A stretch of DNA of 13,394 nt from RAM1 sp943372585 (GTDB lineage: Bacteria; Pseudomonadota; Gammaproteobacteria; Burkholderiales; Burkholderiaceae_C): positions 1-13,394 of the forward strand of contig CALRZF020000064.1 of NCBI GenBank assembly GCA_943372585.1, written 5' to 3'. Below the pieces are notes generated by a model. The model was not told the DNA's origin and made no database searches. It saw only the letters and a program-made list of their open reading frames with translations. Of this stretch, positions 1-7,038 are shown piece after piece. A program made the position numbers and the translations under genes. Position 1 is the stretch's first letter, and each line of letters opens with the position of its first letter.

Positions 1-755
1 TTTTCGCGCGCTGCGGGCAGTTGTTCCCAGCACCAGTCCATGCGGCCGATCAGGTAGGGGATGGTGCCCGCACCGTGGCCGGCAATGATCTTCAGGTGGG
101 GGTGCCGGTCAATAAAACCGTCCAGGATCAGGCGCGCCACGCACAGCGATGTGTCAAAGGTAAAGCCCAGCGGCGGCGTCAGCGCAAATTCATTCATGCC
201 CATCTCGCCAATGCCGGGCGGTGTGGTGGGGTGGATGAAAACCGGCAGTGCCTTGTCGTCAATCGCTTTCCACACCGGCGCAAACAGCGGGTCGGTCAGC
301 GGTTTGCCGCCAATGTTGCCCAGCACCACAACACCCACCGCCCCCTTGGCCAGGGCGCGGTGCAGCTCCTGCACGGCCAGGTCGGGGTACTGCCAGGGCA
401 GCGACGCAAACCAGCGGATGCGCTCGGGGTACTGCGTCTGCGCGCCGGCCATGTCGTCGTTCACGTCCTGCGCGGCGGCCAGGCTCACCTGCGCGCCGCC
501 GAAATAAGCGTTGGGGCAGGTCAGCGACACCACGGCGATGTCCACGCCCGCCTCGTTCATGCGCTTGACGCGCAGGTCGTAGTCCGACATGGCGGGGTTG
601 ATGGTCATGAACGGCGCGCCGTCCTTGTACACGCAGGGCTTGCCATTGGCCGGGTTGGGCTTGACCTGCAGGTAGTCGCCGCCGTGCTCGCGCAGCATGT
701 CCAGCCAGCGTGTGGTCAGCATGTGGGTGTGGATGTCGATGACGGGGCTGTTCAT
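1..755 (-). CDS. ACMSD-like amidohydrolase (amidohydrolase 2 family), 3' end cut by window
   Basis: I translated the minus strand from ATG at 755; it stays open for 251 residues to the window edge. The N-terminus VIDIHTHM gives the HxH metal motif (H9, H11). FIHP supplies H175, and KIIAGHGAG supplies H227, at the spacing of the metal and catalytic histidines of aminocarboxymuconate-semialdehyde decarboxylase (ACMSD). The final metal-binding Asp would lie beyond the edge. Relatives decarboxylate or hydrate small (often aromatic-derived) acids using one divalent metal; the substrate cannot be read from sequence. The start overlaps the stop of the CoA-transferase gene as ATGA (752-755), implying translational coupling as third gene of the operon. 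Usual family length is about 300-340 residues, so roughly a quarter is missing. Family call is firm, reaction open. Confidence 0.88.
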   Translation of the reverse strand, partial: MNSPVIDIHTHMLTTRWLDMLREHGGDYLQVKPNPANGKPCVYKDGAPFMTINPAMSDYDLRVKRMNEAGVDIAVVSLTCPNAYFGGAQVSLAAAQDVNDDMAGAQTQYPERIRWFASLPWQYPDLAVQELHRALAKGAVGVVVLGNIGGKPLTDPLFAPVWKAIDDKALPVFIHPTTPPGIGEMGMNEFALTPPLGFTFDTSLCVARLILDGFIDRHPHLKIIAGHGAGTIPYLIGRMDWCWEQLPAARE

Positions 756-1912
756 GCTTTGGCAGTCAGTAGGTTGAGGATTTCGTCAGTGTGTTCGCCC
801 ACGCGCGGCAGGGCCGAGCGCACGGGGGGGCGGCGCCCGCCCAGCGTCAGTGGCAGCAGCACCACGTCGGTGGTGCCGCCGTCGCCGGTGTCCATGGGCA
901 CCAGGCCGCCGCTGGCCAGCAGGTGTGGGTCGGTTACCAGCTGGTCGGGCCGCATGATGGGGGCGTAGGGCAGGCCTGCAGCTTCCAGCTGGGCCGACAG
1001 CTCGTCAATGCGGTGGTGCTTCAGCACCTCGCCCAGCCGTTCCAGCAGCGCGGGGCGCACGGCCACGCGCTGGGCGTTGGTCTGCAGGGCAGGATCAGTG
1101 GCCAGCTCGGGGCAATCGAGCACGCGGCACAACACCTGGTAGTGCTTGTCGTTCACCGCGCCAATAAACAGCTGTTCGCCATCGGCCAGTGTGAACACGT
1201 CGTACACGCTCCAGGCCGAAACGCGCGACGGCATGGGCGGCGGCGCCTCGCCCGTCATCAAATACTGCTGCATGTGCTGCGCGCTCAGGAACACGCAGTT
1301 TTCAAACAGGGCGCTTTGCACCTCCTGGCCCAGGCCGGTGCGCTCACGCTCGCGCAGCGCGGCCAACACACCGATGGCGCCAAACATGCCGCCCATGATG
1401 TCGTTGACCGACGTGCCCGCGCGCAGCGGGCGGCCCTGTGGCCCCGTCATGTACGACAGCCCGCCCATCATCTGCACCACTTCGTCCAGCGCCAGGCGGT
1501 TCTCGTACGGGCCCGGCAAAAAGCCCTTGTGCGACACATAGATGACGCCGGGGTACAGTGCGCGCAGCCGCTCGTAGCCCAAGCCGAAGGATTCCATCAG
1601 GCCCGGGCGAAAGTTCTCCAGCACCACGTCGCATTCGCCGATCAGGTCGCGGGCAGTCTCCTGGCCGGCCTCGGTCGAAATGTCCAGCACGATGCTCTTC
1701 TTGTTGCGGTTGAAGCTGCGGAAAAATCCGATGCCCAGGCCCGGCAGGTCGCGCGTCTTGTCGCCCCCGGGCGGCTCCACCTTGATCACCTCGGCGCCCA
1801 GGTCGGCCAGGATCATGCCGCAGGTGGGGCCCATGACCATGTGGGTGAACTCGATCACGCGCAGGCCTTCCAGCGGGAGGCCGGTGGGTGTGGTTGGGCT
1901 GGTGGCGTTCAT
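752..1912 (-). CDS. CaiB/BaiF family (class III) CoA-transferase
   Basis: The 386-residue product has the full family layout: GLRVIEFTHMVMGPTCGMIL at the N-terminus, LGAEVIKVEPP (39-48), a SFNRNKKSIVLDI block (66-78), CDVVLENFRPG (94-104) and SVNDIMGGMFGAIGVLAAL, where D171 aligns with the catalytic Asp that forms the acyl anhydride in formyl-CoA transferase. These cytosolic enzymes move CoA from a donor such as succinyl-CoA to a carboxylic acid. Both ends overlap neighbours by the four bases ATGA (lyase stop/this start at 1909-1912; this stop/amidohydrolase start at 752-755), so it is the middle gene of a tightly coupled operon. In this context it probably activates the acid that the adjacent HMG-CoA-lyase-like enzyme cleaves; that is inference. 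Donor and acceptor cannot be named. Confidence 0.93.
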   Translation of the reverse strand: MNATSPTTPTGLPLEGLRVIEFTHMVMGPTCGMILADLGAEVIKVEPPGGDKTRDLPGLGIGFFRSFNRNKKSIVLDISTEAGQETARDLIGECDVVLENFRPGLMESFGLGYERLRALYPGVIYVSHKGFLPGPYENRLALDEVVQMMGGLSYMTGPQGRPLRAGTSVNDIMGGMFGAIGVLAALRERERTGLGQEVQSALFENCVFLSAQHMQQYLMTGEAPPPMPSRVSAWSVYDVFTLADGEQLFIGAVNDKHYQVLCRVLDCPELATDPALQTNAQRVAVRPALLERLGEVLKHHRIDELSAQLEAAGLPYAPIMRPDQLVTDPHLLASGGLVPMDTGDGGTTDVVLLPLTLGGRRPPVRSALPRVGEHTDEILNLLTAKA

Positions 1913-2850
1913 GCGGTGGCTTCCATGGCGGATTCAAAATTTTTGGGCAGGCCCGCACGCCACAGCGTGCCGTGCAGGGCTTCGCCCTGCAGCCAGCCGG
2001 CCACGCGCTCGCGCAGCGCCAGCAGGCGGGGAATGTCGATACCGGTGTCGCAGCCCATGCGTTCCAGCATGAAAACGAGGTCCTCGGTCGTCACGTTGCC
2101 GCTGGCGCCCGGCGCGTGCGGGCAGCCGCCAATGCCGGCCAGCGACGCGTCAAAGCGCGTGACGCCTGCTTGCAAGGCCGCATACACATTGGCCAGGCCC
2201 AGGCCGCGTGTGTCATGGAAATGCCCGCTCCACAACCGGTCGCCCGCAATGCGCCGGGCCTGTTCAAACAGCCGGTGCACGGAAGCCGGGTCGGCGTAGC
2301 CTACGGTGTCGGCCAGGCTCACGCGGTCGGCGCCGGCGTCCAGCAGCGCCTGCATCAGGCGCAGCACTTCGGCTGTGAGTACTTCACCCTGCAGCGTGCA
2401 GCCAAAGGCTGTGCCCACGCCGCCTTCCAGCAGCGTTTTGGTGCCGCTCGCATCACGCGCGGCGCGGATGCGTGCAAATTCCGCCACCACCTCGTCAGGC
2501 GTCTTGCGCAGGTTGGCCAGGCTGTGCGCGTGGCTGGCCGACAGCGGCACGACCATCAGGTCAGCACCTGTTTCCAGCGCGCGCTCGGCGCCGCGCAGGT
2601 TGGGCACCAGCACCGACACCTGCAGGCCGGGGAGTTTTTTGGCTTCGGCCACCAGCTCCGCGGTGTCGGCCAGCTGCGGCAGCAGGCGCGCGGGCACGTA
2701 GGAGCCGACTTCAATCTCGCGCTGGCCCGCGTCATACGCGTCGCGTATCCATTGCAGTTTGTGCGCGGTCGGCAGGATGGTGGCAATGCTCTGCAACCCG
2801 TCGCGCAGGCCTACCTCGCGGATGGTGATGTGCTGTTGTGGCGATGTCAT
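1909..2850 (-). CDS. HMG-CoA lyase-like enzyme (HMGL-like TIM barrel)
   Basis: The 313-residue product matches the hydroxymethylglutaryl-CoA lyase family: IREVGLRDGLQ with the Arg-Asp pair (R16, D17), REIEVGSYVP (44-53), GHFHDTRGLG with metal histidines H210 and H212, and GIGGCPHAPGASGNVTTED with the catalytic-loop cysteine C243. The family cleaves a 3-hydroxy-3-methyl acyl-CoA to acetyl-CoA and a keto acid. One deviation stands out: the usual SASE segment reads SASHAHSLANLRKT (104-117), with His in place of Glu, which argues for a substrate other than HMG-CoA. ATG at 2850 is preferred over an in-frame TTG at 2874, because the longer version starts inside the LysR-type palindrome. The stop overlaps the CoA-transferase start. 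It is first in the operon, divergent from a LysR gene. Confidence 0.88.
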   Translation of the reverse strand: MTSPQQHITIREVGLRDGLQSIATILPTAHKLQWIRDAYDAGQREIEVGSYVPARLLPQLADTAELVAEAKKLPGLQVSVLVPNLRGAERALETGADLMVVPLSASHAHSLANLRKTPDEVVAEFARIRAARDASGTKTLLEGGVGTAFGCTLQGEVLTAEVLRLMQALLDAGADRVSLADTVGYADPASVHRLFEQARRIAGDRLWSGHFHDTRGLGLANVYAALQAGVTRFDASLAGIGGCPHAPGASGNVTTEDLVFMLERMGCDTGIDIPRLLALRERVAGWLQGEALHGTLWRAGLPKNFESAMEATA

Positions 2851-2865
2851 GGCGTAGACTTTAGA

Positions 2866-2886
2866 TTTTCCCAATCATTGGGAAAA
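2866..2886. promoter_or_regulatory. Perfect palindrome, likely LysR operator 1
   Basis: TTTTCCCAAT (2866-2875) and ATTGGGAAAA (2877-2886) are exact reverse complements around a single central C. The site lies 16 bp upstream of the lyase start, in the 78-bp divergent gap to the LysR gene. Divergent placement and a related site near 2909 make it the probable activation or autoregulation site for this LysR protein. The symmetry is seen; the binding partner is inferred. Confidence 0.7.
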
Positions 2887-2908
2887 GCGGTAATTGAGAA
2901 GCCCCATG

Positions 2909-2923
2909 TTTCCCGATTGGAAA
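2909..2923. promoter_or_regulatory. Second, degenerate copy of the TTTCCC/GGAAA motif (operator 2)
   Basis: TTTCCCGATTGGAAA is a shortened version of the palindrome at 2866-2886: the left arm TTTCCCGAT differs by one base from TTTCCCAAT, and the right part ATTGGAAA lacks one G of ATTGGGAAA. It ends 5 bases before the LysR ATG, so it could serve for autorepression. One strong and one weak site is a common LysR arrangement. Confidence 0.5.
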
Positions 2924-2928
2924 TCCTC

Positions 2929-3831
2929 ATGAAAGACCTGGACCTGACCAGCCTGCGCTACTTTGTGGCCGTGTGCGAGACCTCAAACATCACCCGCGCC
3001 GCCGAGCAGGAGCACATCGTCGCGTCGGCCATCAGCAAGCGGCTGGCCCAGCTGGAGGGCGACCTGGGCGTGCCGCTGCTGGAGCGCCGCCGCCACGGCG
3101 TGGTGCCCACGCCGGCGGGCGAAACCCTGCTGGAACACTCGCGCCAGATCCTGGGCAGCGCGCGGCGCATTGCGCAAGACATGGCCAGCTACGGCGCGGG
3201 CGTGCGCGGCCAGGTGCACCTGCTGGCCACGGTGTCGTCCATTGCCGGGCAGTTGCCCGACGACGTGGCGCAGTTCATGCGCAAGCCCGAGCACCGCGAG
3301 ATCCAGGTGGATATGGAAGAGGCCCTGAGCCGCGACATCGTGCGCCGCGTGCGCGAGGGCAGCGCGGCAGTGGGCATCCTGTGGGATGCAGCCGACCTGG
3401 ACGGCCTGCAGTCGTGCCGCTGGCGGGCCGACCACCTGGCCGTGGTGATGCACGCGTCGCACCCGCTGGCTACCAAACGCCGCTGCAGCTTTGAGGCCAC
3501 GCTGGAATACGAGCACGTGGGCCTGCAGTCGGCCAGCGCGGTGAACGTGATGCTGGCGCGCGCCGCGGCGCTGGCCGGCAAACGCATGGTGTACCGCGCG
3601 CTGGTGTCCAACTTTGAGGCGTCGCTGCGCGTGGTGCGCGCCAACCTGGGGTTGTCCATCATTCCGCGCGAGATTGCCGAGCCCTACGCGGCCACCTTCG
3701 GGCTCAAGGTGGTGCCGCTGACCGACGCGTGGGCCGCACGCCGCTTTGCCATCTGCTTTCGCGACCGGCAGACCCTGCCGCGCGCGGCGGCGCTGCTGGT
3801 GGATTACCTGCATGGTGTAGCAGGCAAATAG
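2929..3831 (+). CDS. LysR-family transcriptional regulator of the lyase/CoA-transferase operon
   Basis: The 300-residue protein has the standard LysR length and layout. The N-terminal winged helix-turn-helix covers roughly residues 5-65 (SLRYFVAVCETSNITRAAEQ, then VASAISKRLAQLEGDLGVPLLERR). The effector domain follows, with the typical late motif VRANLGLSIIPREIAEPYA. The open frame continues far upstream, antisense to the lyase gene, but family alignment places the start at ATG 2929. Only a weak ribosome site (GGAAA, 2919-2923) precedes it. It is divergent from the lyase operon across a gap holding two related TTTCCC...GGAAA sites and convergent with the downstream Bug gene. By general LysR behaviour it should activate the divergent operon with a pathway metabolite as co-inducer. 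The effector is unknown. Confidence 0.92.
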   Translation: MKDLDLTSLRYFVAVCETSNITRAAEQEHIVASAISKRLAQLEGDLGVPLLERRRHGVVPTPAGETLLEHSRQILGSARRIAQDMASYGAGVRGQVHLLATVSSIAGQLPDDVAQFMRKPEHREIQVDMEEALSRDIVRRVREGSAAVGILWDAADLDGLQSCRWRADHLAVVMHASHPLATKRRCSFEATLEYEHVGLQSASAVNVMLARAAALAGKRMVYRALVSNFEASLRVVRANLGLSIIPREIAEPYAATFGLKVVPLTDAWAARRFAICFRDRQTLPRAAALLVDYLHGVAGK

Positions 3832-3852
3832 GGCTGTGTGGCGGCGACAGCG

Positions 3853-4830
3853 TCAGTCGATCTTGACGCCCGCGGCCTGCACCAGGCGCGCCATGCGAAT
3901 GACCTCAGAGCGGAAGTACGCCTGCGCTTCTTCAGGGGTGGAGCCCCACAGGGTGTAGCCCTGCGCCAGCAATGCATCGCGCACCTCGGGCGTGGCCAGT
4001 GCGTCCTTGAAGCCCTTGTGGATGCGTGTGACCTCGGCCTTGGGCATGCCGGCCGGGCCGATGGGGCCAAACCAGCCGTCCAGCGCGTAGTTGGGGTAGC
4101 CCTGCTCGGCAATCGTGGGCACATCGGCCAGCACCGGTGTGCGCTTGGGCGTGGTGACGCCAAACGCGCGCAGCGTGCCGGCCTTCACATGCGTGGCGGC
4201 CACGCTGGCCGAGATGAACGCCATCTGGATCTGCCCGCCCAGCACGTCGTTGGTCAGCTGGCCCATGCCGCGGTACGGGATGTGGCGGATGTCGGCCTGC
4301 GTCTCGTTGACCAGCATGGCGCCGGCCAGGTGCAGGATGGTGCCGTTGCCTGACGAGCCGTAGTTCAGCGTGCCGGGCCTGGCCTTGGCCAGCGCCACCA
4401 GCTCGGTCAGGTTTTTGGCGGGCACGCCCGGGTGCACCACCAGCACGAAGGGGATGGCGCCCACCACCATGATGGGCGTCACATCGTCCACCGCGTGAAA
4501 CGGCACGTTCTTGTACACGCTGGGGTTGACCACATGGTTGTTGGACACCACGCCGATGGTGCTGCCGTCCTTGGGTGCTTTCACGATCTGCGTGGTGCCG
4601 GTGATGCCGCCTGCGCCGGGCAGGTTTTCAATCACCAGGGCCTGGCCCAAGGCCTTGCCCACACCGTTGCTCATGGCGCGGATGGCCGCGTCCACGCCGC
4701 TGCCGGCGGCAACAGGCAGGATCACGCGCAGAGGCTTGGCTGATGCTTGTGCAAAAGCGGGTGGCGACAACAGGGTGCTTGCTGCAGCGGCGAGCGCGGT
4801 CAGGCTCGCGCGGCGGGTCATCGGGTTCAT
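3853..4830 (-). CDS. Bug/TctC-family periplasmic solute-binding protein
   Basis: The 325-residue protein starts with an export signal: positive N-region MNPMTRRAS, a hydrophobic Ala/Leu core and probable cleavage after AFA (residue 27). The mature part shows Bug (tripartite tricarboxylate transporter receptor) signatures: LRVILPVAAGSGVD with the conserved Asp D47, a VIENLPGAGGITGT block (66-79), ARPGTLNYGSSGNGTILHLA, IPYRGMGQLTNDVLGGQIQMAF, and GWFGPIGPAGMP in the C-terminal half. These proteins bind small carboxylic acids in the periplasm. ATG at 4830 is supported by AAGGAG seven bases upstream. No TctA/TctB membrane genes adjoin it, which is usual for orphan Bug genes in Burkholderiales. 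Its position next to the CoA-transferase cassette suggests that it captures the substrate of that pathway (inference). Confidence 0.93.
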   Translation of the reverse strand: MNPMTRRASLTALAAAASTLLSPPAFAQASAKPLRVILPVAAGSGVDAAIRAMSNGVGKALGQALVIENLPGAGGITGTTQIVKAPKDGSTIGVVSNNHVVNPSVYKNVPFHAVDDVTPIMVVGAIPFVLVVHPGVPAKNLTELVALAKARPGTLNYGSSGNGTILHLAGAMLVNETQADIRHIPYRGMGQLTNDVLGGQIQMAFISASVAATHVKAGTLRAFGVTTPKRTPVLADVPTIAEQGYPNYALDGWFGPIGPAGMPKAEVTRIHKGFKDALATPEVRDALLAQGYTLWGSTPEEAQAYFRSEVIRMARLVQAAGVKID

Positions 4831-4880
4831 GGCTTGTCTCCTTTAATCCGCCGCAGTCTAGAAGTTCCGAATCGGCTTGG

Positions 4881-5159
4881 CTACCGATGTTTTGGAACAT
4901 CTGGATTTCCGGAAAGGAAAATCTCTGCACTTGCACTGGTAGCGTCGACCAAAGCGGTCAGTGCGTCCTCATGCCAGTAGTGCACCGCGGCGTACCAGCC
5001 CTCCCACACACAGCCATTGCAGCCGCGCCCGCAACATGACGTGGGCTCGGGCGGTGGTGGACGCAGGGCGACGCCCCGTGAATAAGCCTGGTTTTGCAGA
5101 CGTGCAAAGAGGGCGCGGGCTTCTTCGGCGGTGGAGGGCGGTGGCAGGGGCTGAGTCAT
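4881..5159 (-). CDS. Oxidoreductase-like domain protein (small, four Cys)
   Basis: This 92-residue protein matches the short oxidoreductase-like family, defined by a proline-rich lead-in and a cysteine cluster: PPPPEPTSCCGRGCNGCVWEGWY, with C42, C43, C47 and C50, followed by an aromatic helix (YAAVHYWHEDAL). The cysteine spacing suggests metal or cluster binding, but the family has no assigned biochemical function to my knowledge. An in-frame GTG at 5171 could add four residues; ATG 5159 is preferred. No good ribosome site precedes either. The gene is divergent from the SRPBCC gene and lies 50 bp upstream of the Bug gene on the same strand, so the two could share a transcript. Confidence 0.78.
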   Translation of the reverse strand: MTQPLPPPSTAEEARALFARLQNQAYSRGVALRPPPPEPTSCCGRGCNGCVWEGWYAAVHYWHEDALTALVDATSASAEIFLSGNPDVPKHR

Positions 5160-5281
5160 GGCAAGGCCCACATGCTAAATTGACTTGACCTGATTGGCGG
5201 CTTGTCGATTTGCCGCAGCCCCGTTCGTCGTACCAGCAGAGGGCATCCTCTGACACACAACCTTCTTCAGGAGAACACCAC

Positions 5282-5728
5282 ATGGCTACCAACACCATCC
5301 GCCTGCACCGCGTGCTGCGCACCACGCCCGCCAAGGTCTACCGCGCCTTTACCGAGCCCGGCGCGTTCGAGCGCTGGCTGCCGCCCTTTGGCTTTACCGG
5401 CAAGGTCCACAGCATGGACCCGAAGGTCGGCGGCGTATGGCGCATGTCGTTTACCAACTTCGGCACGGGCAACGGCCATTCATTCGGCGGCAAGTACCTG
5501 GAGCTGGTGCCAGGCCAGCGTGTTGCGTATGACGCCACGTTTGACGACCCCAACCTGCCCGGCACCATGAAGACCACCGTGACGCTGACCGCGGTGATCT
5601 GCGGCACCGACGTGGCCATCACGCAGGAGGGCATCCCGGAGGTGATCCCAGTGGAGATGTGCTACCTGGGCTGGCAGGAGTCGCTGGTGGCGCTGGCACA
5701 GCTGGTGGAGCCGGACATTCCGGGTTGA
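5282..5728 (+). CDS. SRPBCC / AHSA1-like domain protein
   Basis: The 148-residue protein is one START-like (SRPBCC) fold of the type related to the Hsp90 co-activator Aha1 C-terminal domain. It opens with a strand, then TTPAKVYRAFTEPGAFERWLPP (14-35, the hallmark entry helix), DPKVGGVWRMSF (46-57), the strand block GGKYLELVPGQRVAYDATFDD, and a C-terminal helix CYLGWQESLVALAQLVEP. These proteins form a deep hydrophobic pocket; members range from stress proteins to aromatic ligand binders, so no ligand can be named. ATG 5282 is chosen over upstream in-frame codons because AGGAG (5269-5273) sits eight bases before it. It is a stand-alone plus-strand gene, convergent with the small secreted protein gene ending at 5735. 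Confidence 0.9.
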   Translation: MATNTIRLHRVLRTTPAKVYRAFTEPGAFERWLPPFGFTGKVHSMDPKVGGVWRMSFTNFGTGNGHSFGGKYLELVPGQRVAYDATFDDPNLPGTMKTTVTLTAVICGTDVAITQEGIPEVIPVEMCYLGWQESLVALAQLVEPDIPG

Positions 5729-5734
5729 GCCGGG

Positions 5735-6070
5735 TTACCTGGCTACGCGGCCTGCGTCCAGCTCACGCGCCAGCTTGAATGCTGCCGCATCGTCGCGCAC
5801 CCACTGCCCGTCACGCCGGTAGGTGCAGGCGGCGATGCGCTGGCCGTTGGCCAGGCTGTCGGTAAAGCGGTAAGTCACCACGTAGTACGCGGCGTAGTTG
5901 CCCAGCGCCGAAAAGTTGACGTTTGTCCAATGAACGCCACCGCCCATCAGCGGGCGCAAGCGCTGCAGACAATCAGATTCCAGCCGGGGCTGCGAGGCAC
6001 CTGACTGCGCCAGCGTCATAGCAGGCATTGCGGCAATCATCAGAAAAGCGGCAGGCAAATAACGCGGCAT
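5735..6070 (-). CDS. Small secreted protein of unknown function
   Basis: From ATG 6070 the product has 111 residues. It begins with MPRYLPAAFLMIAAMPAMTLA, a plausible signal peptide cleaved near residue 21. The mature part is about 90 residues with two cysteines (C34 and C82) that could form a disulfide, and an aromatic strand-like stretch ALGNYAAYYVVTYRF followed by CTYRRDGQWVRDD, suggesting a small beta-rich periplasmic domain. I do not recognise the family. The open frame continues upstream to 6136, overlapping the glutaminase gene, but the signal peptide supports 6070. No clear ribosome site is visible. It starts 34 bp after the glsA stop on the same strand, so it may be the last gene of the riboswitch-headed unit. 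Confidence 0.7.
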   Translation of the reverse strand: MPRYLPAAFLMIAAMPAMTLAQSGASQPRLESDCLQRLRPLMGGGVHWTNVNFSALGNYAAYYVVTYRFTDSLANGQRIAACTYRRDGQWVRDDAAAFKLARELDAGRVAR

Positions 6071-6104
6071 GCCCGCGAGCGTACTACTGCTGGACCAGAG
6101 CCGA

Positions 6105-7016
6105 TCAGAAGATGGACAGCCCGGTCCTCGACGCAAACATCTCCAGCGCCTTCATCCCCAGCAACGAGTTCCCGCCGGGCGCCAGGGCCGGCGACCAGAC
6201 GCACAAGGTCAGCTGGTCCGGCACCACGGCCACGATGCCCCCACCCACACCGCTTTTGCAGGGCAAGCCGACGCGAAAGGCGAATTCCCCCGCCGCGTCG
6301 TAGGTGCCGCAGGTCAGCATCAGCGCGTTGATGCGCCGTGCCTGCCGCTCCGTGACGACCTGCTCGTTGGAGTAAGGATGCGCCCCGTCCCTGCACAGGA
6401 AGCCGGCCGCGCGCGCCAGCTGCAGGCAGCTCATGCGGGCTGCACAAGCGTGGAAATACACGTCAAGCACCGCCCCCACGTCGTTGTCGATGCGGCCAAA
6501 GCTTTTCATGAAATTGGCCAGAGCCACATTGCGGAACCCCGTGGCGGCTTCCGAAGCCGCGACTTCTTCGTCAAAGCTGACCGGTTCGCCGCACAGGCTG
6601 CTGAGCAAGCCCAGCAGTTCGGCCTTCGCGTCAACTTTGCTCAGCAGGCGGTCTGTGACGGCGATGGCGCCCGCGTTGATGAACGGGTTGCGCGGGATCC
6701 CCTGCTCGGACTCGAGTTGCACCAGCGAGTTGAATGCATTCCCCGAAGGTTCGCGTCCCAGGCGCTCCCATAACGCTTCGCCCAGCTCGCGCATGCCCAG
6801 CGCCAGCGTGAACAGCTTGGAGATGCTCTGGATTGAAAAAGGCGTGGTGCTGTCACCGGCGTGCGCCTCTTCGCCGTCGCGGGTGCGCAGCGCGATGCCC
6901 AGCTGCGCGGCGGGTACGCGCGCCAGTGCAGGGATGTAGCTGGCCACCTGCCCCTCCCGGCCCAGTTCGGCGCGCAGCGTGGTGACGATTTCTTCAAGCA
7001 GCGGCTGGAAATTCAT
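6105..7016 (-). CDS. glsA: Glutaminase A
   Basis: The 303-residue protein matches the serine-dependent bacterial glutaminase family in full length. FSIQSISKLFTL carries the SxxK catalytic pair (S64, K67). PFINAGAIA gives N114, and further expected ligand residues are E156, N163 (FRN), Y187, Y239 (CGTYD) and V257 in SGVGGG. Relative to what I recall of E. coli GlsA numbering, the last five keep a constant offset. It hydrolyses glutamine to glutamate and ammonia in the cytosol. ATG 7016 begins the normal N-terminus MNFQPLLEEIV; no strong ribosome site precedes it. The gene follows the thiamine-binding protein gene by 22 bp on the same strand, which suggests co-transcription under the upstream TPP riboswitch, although no metabolic link is obvious. 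Confidence 0.95.
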   Translation of the reverse strand: MNFQPLLEEIVTTLRAELGREGQVASYIPALARVPAAQLGIALRTRDGEEAHAGDSTTPFSIQSISKLFTLALGMRELGEALWERLGREPSGNAFNSLVQLESEQGIPRNPFINAGAIAVTDRLLSKVDAKAELLGLLSSLCGEPVSFDEEVAASEAATGFRNVALANFMKSFGRIDNDVGAVLDVYFHACAARMSCLQLARAAGFLCRDGAHPYSNEQVVTERQARRINALMLTCGTYDAAGEFAFRVGLPCKSGVGGGIVAVVPDQLTLCVWSPALAPGGNSLLGMKALEMFASRTGLSIF

Positions 7017-7038
7017 GCGGCATTGTTACGCAGGGTGC

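Noticed and set aside
791..2299. 502-codon plus-strand open frame
   Set aside because: Antisense to the CoA-transferase and lyase genes, His/Ala/Gln-rich with no domain; typical shadow ORF.
1888..2928. Long in-frame extension upstream of the LysR gene, open back to 1888 on the plus strand
   Set aside because: It runs antisense to a clear HMGL-like gene and has no family character; a high-GC shadow frame. The LysR N-terminus fits ATG 2929.
4864..4898. Inverted repeat GTTCC..ATCGG / CCGAT..GGAAC at the end of the oxidoreductase-like gene
   Set aside because: Arms are interrupted by unequal bulges (2 versus 5 bases), the repeat spans the stop codon and has no T-run; not a convincing terminator.
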